A stretch of 64,000 nucleotides of DNA, taken from assembly GCF_000204055.1 (NCBI RefSeq), contig NW_006768851.1, positions 1 through 64,000 on the forward strand, read 5' to 3'. Below the pieces are notes generated by a model that searched no databases, had not been told where the DNA came from, and saw only the letters and a list, made by a program, of their open reading frames with translations. The stretch is from Melampsora larici-populina 98AG31. Lineage: Eukaryota; Basidiomycota; Pucciniomycetes; Pucciniales; Melampsoraceae. Made by a program: the position numbers and the translations under genes. Every line of letters starts with the position of its first letter. The first letter of the stretch is position 1. This document shows positions 9,324 through 19,901 of this stretch, in pieces.

Positions 9324-12300
9324 ACGTTTGGGGAACAACCATACAAAACTCATTACATGTCACATTGATATACCCGTACCCTGGGTGTAAGCCAAGCCGA
9401 CATGATTCCGCTGCCACACTCTGTTGGGCACCGGAATCACTCAGCTCCTTGGTTACCAATATAACTCAGACCCGCACTTAAGCCGCACACTTCCAAAAAT
9501 CTGACAACAACACAATACCAGTTCACATCAATCTTCTTCCCATGCAAAAAGACTGCTTGCCTGGATGCTAACTCAGTGATCCGGTTTGCGCAAACCAAGC
9601 CAATAGGAAACTTGCCGCCTAGCCTGCTTTGTGCAATCAAGATTGGTATCTCATGTTCAGTGTTTGAATCAATGGCTGTATTAGGGGTTTTTGACTGAAG
9701 TTCTTTAAATGCTGAATGATTGTTCTGATTTGAATAGTTTATCAAGTTTTCTGTGATTGGATCCGAAGTGATTTCTTGATAATAGTTGATGACTGAAGTT
9801 GAAGTGGGATTCATTCAAAGGATTGGATTGAATTCCAAAGTTGACAATTGATCTGTTGCCTTTTTTGATAAGCTTGAAATAGACTAATATCTGAATGTGA
9901 AATGGATATAATTTTGCTGTTTACATTGAAAGCATAATAAGCTTGAGCAGACTCTCTAATTTGGCATATCAAATTCAATTTGGTACAATTTGATGGGATT
10001 TTATCCAACTCAACGCTATCCAATATGATTTTGCTTGATATGATTTCAATCAATTTCATTGGATTTTGTTTATTCCATTCAACTCCATCCAATACCATGG
10101 AATTACTTCTGAATCAAATACAAATTATTCAATGATTTCTTTTTTGATAGGTGTTTTCATTTTCATTTTCATCCAACATATCAGGATACCTTTTGCCCAT
10201 GTTGTCTGAATTACTACTACATTTAATTGTTGTTACATCTACTAAATAATGAATCTGTTCAAAGGAAAGAAACAATAATTATTCAATCAACTCGGTACCA
10301 ACCAAAGCAAAGAAAATCAAAAGATAAAATCACTAACCTGAGCTGTTTCCCAATCATATTCATATTTACAAGTAAACAGTTGACCTTCAAAACATCTGAA
10401 ATTGATTTTGAAGGTTCAACTAACATAGGTTTTTTAAAGCAGGCGTTGATTTACAATTCCTTTTCAAGCCTTTTATCCCTCCTTTTGATACTGCAGGGGC
10501 AACAAAATCCACCATAAGATGGAACTCTGAAGAGACTGATTTAATTAACTTGACTCCTCCTAGCATTTGTTGAGAGTTGCTATTGATTTCCAATTGGTTG
10601 GGTTTGAAGTACCTAAATCAATCAGTTCAAGAAGTACAAGAGTCACCGGACACACTATCATCGCTCATTGTATCACGGGCCCTTGTCCCCCGAGGGGATT
10701 TTGACCTGAATATGTATACGTTATCAGGACAGGTGCAAGGTCGACGGAGGGCCAAAAAAATCGCAACCCACGTAGCAAAGTCCATAATAGCGCAATAGCT
10801 TGTATACTTTTTCCCAATCCCATCTAAACAGATCAATACGTCAATATAGCTTACAAACAGAAAGATGAGGCAACTACTGCACCTTGTCTGCCAATATACA
10901 TCCTTGAGCTTCGTGTCCACGCATACCCATTGTGCACTAAACCATAAATAGGGTCAGCATAGCTGATCAGTAGAGATCAGTGGGATTGGACATCCTACCT
11001 CGTACATGAACTTCACACCGCTAGTTTGAGATTGGTCCGATAGCCATAGTTAGCATCGGTAAAGAAATAGCTACCCTCGGGATCAAAATGGCCTCACTCG
11101 ACTTGATGAGGGCGTAGAAAGCGCAATATGAGCGGGTCAACTACCACATCAACGACTGGGATATCTTTAAACATCTTCATCAGCTCAAAGTATTGAAATA
11201 GACACAGATGATGTGAACCCAACTTGGGATTTAGTCTATTCAACCAGCCAGCATCAGGTCTTGGAAGCACTACTACTCCAGGTACGTTTGGCTTTGTGAT
11301 GGATTGTTCACATCACCATTGTAACCGTCATATCAGTTTGACAAAGACAGCACTCAAATGATGCATATACGTATAATTCTTGCGTGCACTCACATCAAAT
11401 CTTGGCTTGAAAGTCTTCTTAGGGAGAGAATTTCCTGTTGAATGCAACGGGGTGATGAAAGGTGAGACGGTATCTAAACGCGCTCGTGGCTTGGATCAGG
11501 ATTTGGTTTTTTGCACATTCAGAACGCCAAATGACCGACCATCTTTCTTGACAATGTTGCTCCAGCCAGATTCGTCCTCGCGAGTTTGGCCAGACTCCAG
11601 AAATTCGATCTCGCCCGCATCGGCCTGTCTTTGAATTTCCAGCTGTCTACCACCAACCTTGAGCTGCACACCGGATCGGACTTCCGCCTGCAATCCAAGC
11701 ATCATACTCCCAAGTGTCTTGCCTTTGACCGAGTCCTTCAAGACAGCCATGCAGCTGGATGAGGAAGGGTATAAGACCAGAAACCCGTTGTCCCCTCAAG
11801 TACTGGTTTTGCTTGAATGCATACCTTGCATGTTGCGGTAGAGACACACAAAATACAAAGGTCCAGTCTGGTCCTTCAACTCGAGTTGATCGGTATTTGT
11901 TAGGGGTTGGGCTTCAGTAAGATTGGTGTCAGACCGACACCGCTTCTTACTCGCTAGGTACGTAGAGGACACCGCTAGATATTCTGTAAGTTCGGTCTCT
12001 TGATTGTCTTCTGCCTTTGTGCTGGTCTCTGCTCAAGAAGGGGGACAGAAGGGCCAATTGACCAAAGGCTTTGTTGCAATTTTCTGCAGGTACATGCTTG
12101 CGGCGGGAGTATTCCGCGGCCGGGAGGCGGTCATCATCGGAGGTTTGAAGGTTTTTGCGGGTTTTGGGTAGGTGACGATGGCCTCTATTGGGGGCAAATA
12201 AAAAAATCATTGTGTCTTGAGCGATTTGCGACAGGGTGACTGATAAGTCATCAGAGGATGCCCACCCAGCGGTCTAGTAGGTTCTGCAGCAGTCGAGCTG

Positions 12301-14292
12301 AGTTCACGTTCGATTTGCTCTTGAGTCAAGACTTTGTCGATTGTTCAGCTAAAGCTATCGTAAGTTTATTGTCAAGTAAACCAATGATATATTTAGCTTC
12401 TATGTGTTGATAAGCTGTTGACACATTAGTATGAAAACAACAAAAAGGAGAAAAAATATCAGATGTGTATTCAGAAAACTCCCAAAAGAAAAGAAAGAAA
12501 TGACAAACCTGAATTTCTTGAAGTAATAGCTATGGTGTTAAAATCTTGATATACACTATTAGAAGTGATAAAGACATTTGGTTTAAATGTTACTTTTTGG
12601 GAAGATGGACTATTTTTTGCCATTAAACCTATATCCCCTACTTCCTTGATATTGGATTTCACTTGAGTACATAAATGTTCTAAACATTGAACATTCAATA
12701 GCTTTGATTGAGATCGATTCACAAACTCCAACTTCAATACCATTGTAATCTGGACACATCTATAGAAAGATCAGAGTCTGGAAAGTTAGATGGCTTTTGA
12801 ATTCAACCTGTTTTCAAGAAGAGATCTGAAAGACTCAACTCGATTGATACATAGATCATTGATTTCGATTGATTCATTGGGAGTTTGATCGATTGCTTTC
12901 ACAAGATATTGACTTGAATATCTCAAAATTCCAAGTCGTTGGGCAGTCGCGTCGATCAACGTAGCTGTTCGGAGGGGAGAAGTGAGCGGATGTAGGTGAT
13001 GGTCAAAGTCTTGGATCTAAGGTCTATTGTAGCAGAGGCAATACCAAGAGGTGATACTGTTGAGAGCAAGAAATGTATCTGTTAAAGCTATACTCGATTT
13101 AAAAGGTTGATTTCACAAAACAAAAACTGCGAGTCAGTAAGGTCATCGATTGCAAAGCAAAAGATATGACTGGTTTTTTGGTTGGCAGACATGACTGAAA
13201 GAGAAGTACAAGATGAAAGACAAACCTGTAGCAGCCTGTTGCATTTGTAAGCCATAGATATTGATGATTGACTTTGACTCGACAACAATCTAGCCACTTT
13301 CTTTGAATCAAGCTCCTGAAAGCCAAAAAAGAAGAGACTAAGACCATTTGAGCATCAAATCCTAGATTGGATATATTGAATAGTAGCACTTTGATCCAAG
13401 AGATCTACAGATACTTACTTGATCCCATCAAAAGAGCCAATTTGATGGTCAATAGTTGAAGAACATCACTTTTTAAGAAGGAGTGGTAATAAACATGAAA
13501 TCCTGAGAATAATTGGTGGTGGATGAAAAACAAAAAAATCAGTTAAGATGATCAAAAGATATTGTAACGGTCCAATCAAGGTCTAGAAAAGTTGAGAGAA
13601 AAACTCAACTCGATTTCACCCCATAAACATTTAACACAAACGTTGGTAGTATTTGAAGTTTAATCACAATGAGCTAATTCAAAGGCTCAAGCTTATTTGA
13701 TTTGGTTTTGCTTTGATTATTTAAAGCAGGATTAGTTGAGATACGCCAAATTGAACCCCAATTCTCATAGCCGATTTTGGTTTCAAACTGGTAATGAATA
13801 AAGGTGAATACTCATTTTTGGTTACAGAGAGAGGTCAACACTAACAGTATGTTGAGCAGAGAGTTCTTCATCGCTAATACTAAAGATATATTGTGGTAAT
13901 GAACAAGATGAGTTGTTGTTGGTAGTTGTAGGTTGATTTTGAGGATGTAAGTCAAATTAATTGTGATGTTGATTTTGATCTTGATCTGTAGATGATGATG
14001 ATGATGAAGTTGAGCATGAAGTAGGTGAAGTAGGTGAAGTTGAGATTGTAATTGGTTTGATGATTGTTGGTGTAGTTGTTGATGTTAGTTTAGTTGGATT
14101 AGTTTTCCTCATTTTACAAACTGATCAATTGAATAAGGTGGTGATTTGATGGGAGCTTGACAATAGTTGATGAGGTGAACACGTGAGCCACAGATTTTAC
14201 TCAAAGGACGCGTAAACCTCCAACCCCAAAGTACTAATTGGGAGTTTTGTCAAGTTTTGCCGCCAAACACGGTTTACCTTTAACTTGAATGA
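9324..14292. other. Helitron B interior: degenerate, only coding-like fragments
   Basis: No complete gene is supported. Coding-like minus-strand fragments are visible at about 9437-9814 (a 125-codon frame with a Cys/Trp/Val-rich centre), 10627-10920 and 11496-11750 (an 84-codon Gly/Lys/Glu-rich, globular-looking frame). They may be pieces of captured host genes, but I recognise none of them. The stretch 12240-14290 is AT-rich with no convincing frame. Confidence 0.4.
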
Positions 14293-15794
14293 TGACACCA
14301 AGAATCACTTAAGCAATTTTTCTACAAAAGGATCACCCAAGCTGCTAAAAACACTGAAATGACAAAGTGAATTGTTTTTGAAGTCCCCTTGTTGAGAACT
14401 ACACAAAAATATTCTCAGTGGACCACATTTTGTGATTCTTGTTTTGGACTTTTATACGAGTGATGAATTTTGAAGACAATTCTGATCAGCTTTTAAAATG
14501 GCAAGAGGATCCAACAGCAATGTTTCATTTTTACAAACTTTATGATTTACAAAGTTCATAAGTCTCAAGTTATTTCCATCTCTGTCCAACTTTGATTCAT
14601 TCCACATCAAAGATTTCAAGTTTCACTGCGGTCATTTGCAAGGCTCTTGCTCTCATTAATCCATCCCTTTTTGATTTGGTGTGATGAGCCTTGAATTCTC
14701 CCTAAGAATTTTTTGTGCTTCATTTTCTTGCCCCTTGGATCAGACGCTGTTGATTCATTAGCATTATGAGTAATCTAGTGACTGAGGGCCAGTTGGTCAG
14801 ATATTCAAATTTTCATTGCACCTAATTTTTTTCCCCTGACTCACTTGTATGTCAGACCTCTACAGCCAATTGGACTGTTACAAACATTATTGATTAGTAA
14901 AAATTATTCTGAATGTTGTTCTTGACTGACACTCAATCAGAACCATAACAAAACCAATGAGATAGCAGAAAAGCTTACTTGGTATCTGTGTGATACAATT
15001 CTATGGGATTTCTACCTCCTATTTGATCAATGCATAGTCAACATCAACATTTAGCAAATAACAATTTGGGAGTTGAGTCTGTGCATTCACCAAGACATTG
15101 GATTGCATAAATTGAAACTTAGTTGTTGATTGGCATCCAAAATGCAAAGATAGAAAACAGCCTTTGAATCAAAGGAGCTTGGTAGGGATTGCATCAATTT
15201 TTTAATGAGTGTGAGAATTCAAGTAAGTCAGAATCATGCTTATATGTATGTTGATAGATGAGTCAGTTACAAGTGAAATGCTTAATTCTTCTACTGAATT
15301 TGAGCAAGTGATGATTTCACAAAACTACGACCAATAATAAAACAATTGGAGTACTTGAAGCTAATCTACTTCTTTATTGATATTTATGTAGCTGCAGTGT
15401 TTTTTGACCCAATGATGATAAAAGCCAAATAGAGATACATTTGACTATCAGCAAAGCAAGGCCAAAATTGAGGTTTGATTTTGATTTTCTTTTTTTATCC
15501 CCTTAATTGAATTGACTTGATAGTTGATAATGATTTGATTGAGCATATTGATCAGAATTTGAGTTGATCGACTGTAAGTAAATTTGATTCAGATTTATTG
15601 AACTGATGATATAGGTGGAATTCAGAGTTAGATTGATTGTCTTAATGATTGAAAGAATGGAGATCAATCAAATTAGATGCTAAGAATGATCAAGCTTCTT
15701 GACAACTTAATATATCACATTGAAGTTAACTAATCACCAAAGAAAAAGACCAATCAGTAATCAATTGAAATTGTGGTAATGGAAGGAAATGGAA
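14293..15794. other. Helitron A interior, no gene seen
   Basis: AT-rich sequence resumes Helitron A after nested Helitron B. No coding region or RNA gene could be supported. Confidence 0.5.
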
Positions 15795-16682
15795 CTAACT
15801 TTTCTTTTCAGTTGAATGAGTGTCCCTTAAATGAGATAAAAGGTTACTTTGACGACTATGAGATTCATTACATTTAGGACAAATAAAACCTTCAGTGATT
15901 GGAGTTTTACTGAAGTTGTGGTTAGAATTAGGATCAGTTGAGAGGAGTAAATAATTGGTTGAAGGACAGGTTGATAAGAATGGATCAAAATCTGGAATTG
16001 GTTTCAAACAAATTAAGAATCAAGATCTTCAAGACTTCTCTCAGTTGGTTGTACTGAACTTGCATTCTCAGTTTGATGATTGTTGTATTTCATTTTTTGG
16101 TTTTGAAGGTCGGACTTTGATTGACTCATTCATGAGGTTCTTTGGAAGATATTTTAATAGATTGCCTTCTTTCTTTGAAGTTCTCCAGTATGAGGGATCA
16201 TTCATCAAATCAGATTGATTGAAGGATAAATGATCATAATTCGATCGGTTGTAATTGTTTTTGAGTTGGATCTAATTTTGGGTTTGTAAACAAATTAATT
16301 CAAGTTCGCAAGAAATTCATCATTGAGGTCGATTTGATGTTCATTGGGTGTACTACAGTCGATTGCAGAAAGCTTGGAAACTTTTGCCCGCCAAACTTGG
16401 GCAAATTGGCGTGGAATTCTTTCCAAGCTTTGTGAAATTGACTGTATATTGACTTTGATTATTGATTTTGATCTCATTGAACTTGATTTCATCATTAGAA
16501 ACTGAGATAGCATTAGGTTCTGGTTGTGGTGATGATTGATAAGATTGATTGAATTGAGTTAAATCATATTCTTCTTGAGATGTTAAGAATGAAGAAGCGT
16601 TGGTATAACTCGGAATCAAACTTAAATCTAAATAATTATGAATTGATTGGTTTGATGAAGTGGGAAACATATCTTGAACCAT
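15795..16682 (-). pseudogene. Captured C2H2 zinc-finger protein gene fragment
   Basis: The 3' block (16007-15795) encodes one classical C2H2 finger, FICPKCNESHSRQSNLLSHL followed by RDTH: C-x2-C-x12-H-x4-H. It ends in a splice-like AAAAG boundary just inside 15795. Upstream frames at 16682-16295 encode a Ser/Asn/Gln-rich, acidic segment of the kind found in fungal zinc-finger transcription factors. No complete start-to-stop model can be made, and stops interrupt the intervening sequence. Lying wholly inside Helitron A, it is best read as a host-gene fragment captured by the Helitron; the parent gene is not in this window. Confidence 0.55.
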
Positions 16683-17729
16683 TTAGAGCCAAATTTGAAT
16701 TAACCTTAGCTTTGATGACTGACGGTTCTGATTGAAGATTAGTTGGGATTGAAAATTGAATTGCAATTGGCATCTTGTCTGAAACCTTTCGTGATATGTT
16801 TGAAGAAAGTACATATCTAAGTTTGCTTGGGGTTCATCTCGCTTGTGTGCTGCAACCTAGCACTTCGCTCCACTTGAAAAAAGTTGCCTCGCGCTAGAAA
16901 GCTTTGCACGATTCCTCCAGGCAGACGCTTGATCAAACTTTCTGCGCAAATCAATCCGGGAACTAATGTTTTGAAGACAATTGTAAAGATTTGATCATGA
17001 GTGAGAGAGAGGAGATATAAGGACTTACCACATCAACTCTGTTGCACTCCATATTGATAATCTGGTACATTCATGAGCTTCAATTGGATGTCATCTACAA
17101 ACCGGTCACAGTTCTGATTTCTCAATCATACTACCAGTCTACTATATTTTGGATACCTTAATTGAGAAGATTGAAGAATCAAATGAATTCGAATTAAATC
17201 TAAAGGTGGAAGTAAAGACCTGTGAGCAAAAAAGGACTCATTGAGAATGTTAAAGGTAAAGTAGGACATTCATGGTTCAAGTGGTAAACCAATTGAAGAA
17301 GTGGTAGTATTAAGAGTTTGATTTGAAGAAATGAGCGACAGACCTGGAAGAATTGAAGGCTGTAAAGCATTGAAGTTTCACCAACCTCATATGACATAAC
17401 CATAGCAGTAGAAGTGAATCCCCTAAAACCAGACACAAACACAACTTACAAAGAGATGTGGTAAGTCCTTTGTGTATTGATTCAGATCTGTGACGAGTGC
17501 AAAGCTGATTAGTTGAGTGAGAGTGTGGTGAGGATGGAAGACTGAAAGTATAAATGGTATTCTTGGTGGTTGTCACTCACGAGCAATTGGTTGGCTTGGA
17601 ACGCAATAGGTGCGACTTATGTGCGCCCTACGTTATGGTATACATAGAGTTTAAGCCACTTTTGAGTGAGGAGGAGGGAGTTTAATCAGGTTTTGGGCGA
17701 ACCGAGTTTGCTCTTAACTTGTATGATGA

Positions 17730-19460
17730 TTCCATTTCAACTGGCACGACCATCAATGGACATAGGCGTGAAATACACTAGTCCCAAACTTAAGTCGGCC
17801 CAACTGCCGTTCCTCGTTAAACATGTCACGCTGTTACCCCAAATTGGTCAACTGAAGTATCTAAGGGTGTAGTTTTTTGATATGTTGGACACGTACCTTC
17901 TCAATCCCCTTTTCCATTGTACATCCTATATTGTACAGGAAGCCTATTTTCTGAGCTTCGGTCAGACCCAGAAACCATTCGATCAAGGCATAGGGGTAGT
18001 GAAGCCTTTGTACCACTTCTATAATCAGATCAAAATCAAACCACCACGGTGGAGTTGAGTGAACATATGAAAGATAACGGGCTTACTTCTCACCACTCTG
18101 AATTATGTTTGCAAAACGCAAAGGGTGGTCATGGCGGCATACCATTGCCATCACATCTGGCCCAGTGCCCCTTGCCCCAAACGTCATTTGGGGCAGTATG
18201 TTGTACAGCACATGCTTCAAGCTAAAGAATTTCAGAACAAGTGTTCAGCTCGAGTGCCGTGAGATGATGAATGCGGAACAGAATTGATACACCACTTACT
18301 CTGGTATCTTTGGGAAGGCCAGCCAGTCGTTGTTCCATTCGATTCACTTTGTCTTCGGGTAGGAAACTGGAGGGCAGTTTGGTGGGGTCCCTGGCTGCAT
18401 TTTGACCGGCGGCGATGTGGCGTCGATGTTGGAAATTTCCATCCAGGCATACCACTACATCAGGTTCAGAATCTGTCTGACTGGGAACTGAAGGGCCAAA
18501 GCAACGTGGGCAGTTTTCGCCCAGCTTTTCTTGAGAGGAAAGGGTCAATTCAATATCAAGGGCATTCTCAGTGGCCGTTAGCATTTTGCGATAAGCGTCA
18601 ATGGCCCATCAAAACGGGGTATGCCAGCGACGAGGCTTCCAAGCAAAGATTGTCAGTACCTTGCATGTTTGGGTAGGTACTGACAATCTTACCTCTTTGT
18701 TCTTGGTGAGGATCAGAGGATTAAAGGCGTCCAGGTATTCATCCAGAGCTCGGGTGAAAGGGTCCACGCGGCTGGTGCAGTACTTCCAAATGATGTGGAA
18801 TAATTGCAGCAGTCGTATCGAAAAGGCCGTTTCAGGGTACTTAGGTGACCCCCCAATATACCCCATGTAGATGAGTCGGGTGTTATCGTTCTCTTCACAT
18901 CGACAAAACGTTACCTCAGCTTTGCGACGATCTGAAGGATAAGGCTGGAAGTGAGTCGTTGGACACAATCAAACATGAACTGAATTTAGAAAGTACATAC
19001 ATAAAATGTCTACTAGATCGACTTTTCTCACTCGCTTTGCATGAGGGTGAAAATTGCACATCGGCCGGTGATCCACGTCCCACATTGAAGGATCACCGCA
19101 TTCGGAGGTATGCAGGTGACATTCTATGTAGGCATAGAACATCTCCTGTGTTGCGCGTTCCAAGGCTAGAGAACGCTGCTTTCGTTCCTCTTCAATCCTT
19201 GCAAGACGGATGTCTTCGATTAATTGGGGAACCGGGAACATGGCCTCGAGTTCCGGCAGACCTATGATCTGGTCAGGATGGGTGCCGTGATCTAAAGCAG
19301 GGCCTTGATTTAGGGCAATGACGGGAACATTAGGGGTTCGTGCCTGGACCGCAGCAGCCATCCTAGCAAAATGACGCTTTTGAGTCTCGGTCTTTGGTGT
19401 ACCAAGCCAGTATGGCTTCCGTGCGTTGAAGGTGGGAACAACCCCATTGAATCGTGGCAT
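17730..19460 (-). pseudogene. KDZ transposase, N-terminal part with CxC-type cysteine region (upstream of Helitron A)
   Basis: The start Met at 19460 begins MPRFNGVVPTFNARKPYWLG. The exons in order carry: a basic N-terminus; a cysteine-containing block VTFCRCE with MGYIGGSPKYPETAFSIRLL and IWKYC (the CxC-like region seen with fungal KDZ transposases); RRWHTPF; CPRCFGP with VVVCLDGNFQHRRH; FAFCKH/RHDHPLRFANIIQSGEK; YPYALIEWFLGLTEAQKIGF; and LKFGTSVFHAYVH. Defects visible: an in-frame TGA at 18609-18611 (TPF*WAID), a frameshift near 18130-18140, and a TGA at 17753-17755 (AYVH*WSC). The reading continues across the Helitron at 7764. The gene sits directly downstream of the FAR1-OTU gene on the same strand, though I cannot show that they belong to one element. 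Confidence 0.85.
18646..18690. repeat. 15-bp inverted repeat inside a KDZ intron
   Basis: AAGATTGTCAGTACC (18646-18660) and its exact complement GGTACTGACAATCTT (18676-18690) flank a 15-nt loop. On the coding strand they fall within the likely 57-nt intron between KNKE and PRRWHTPF, so the intron could fold on itself. Confidence 0.7.
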
Positions 19461-19901
19461 GGTCGGTAGGTATTGTTGGATGAGATGGAAGGGAAGAGAG
19501 GGTGTGGGAGGGTATGGTAAGCTTTGGAGTTGTCGTGGTTGGTTTTTCGAATGGCCTGTGTACACCTAAAATCATTGGGTCAATCCATGTATTTAGGTGT
19601 ATAATTACAATGTCTTACCAACCTTTCACGCAAGGAAAGATATCACGTAGGTGAAATGCGCAGCTGAATTGAATGATCACTTCCACACCGATGTATATTT
19701 TGAAAGCATGCGACCGATGATCAAAGAGAAGAGTAATAAAAATTCCTCCGCTGCATTGTCGAAGTGTCACTTAATTTGGCAAGCAGTGGAGCTAAAGACT
19801 TTATCAAGGAGGTATTGCATTACAACAATTGCATTAGAGCGAGCATGAAACAACAAAGACCCCAAAACACCAAGAAAAGGTTCTTGCCGCATTACATTTG
19901 G

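Larger units (their letters stand above)
8163..14292 (-). mobile_element. Helitron B, about 6.1 kb, nested in Helitron A
   Basis: The 3' end is at 8163-8188 on the plus strand: CTAG, an 8-nt spacer, then the GCGGCGGGCGCCGC palindrome. The 5' end near 14292 shares the terminal block (AACACGGTTTACCTTTAACT on the plus strand) with the 5' ends of Helitrons A and C. Assuming A/T insertion, the host site is GGTGGA joined to TGACACC. No host frame is available to prove the pairing, so it rests on nesting order and terminal similarity. It contains a CACTA-type MITE and short coding-like fragments, but no helicase. Confidence 0.7.
7765..17729 (-). mobile_element. Helitron A, 9,965 bp, inserted in the KDZ transposase gene
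   Basis: Read on the minus strand it starts TCATCATACAAGTTAAGAG at 17729. It ends with a GC palindrome (GCGGCGCCCGCCGC, 7790-7777), an 8-nt spacer (CCAATTGG) and CTAG at 7768-7765. These are the canonical features of Helitrons: 5' TC, a subterminal hairpin, 3' CTRR, and insertion between A and T without target duplication. Host flanks are CTTGGA on the left and TTCCATTT on the right; joining them rejoins the KDZ frame as LKWN then PRLNVGW, with no base lost or gained. No Rep/helicase frame is present, so it is probably non-autonomous. It hosts Helitron B and a C2H2 zinc-finger gene fragment. Confidence 0.9.
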
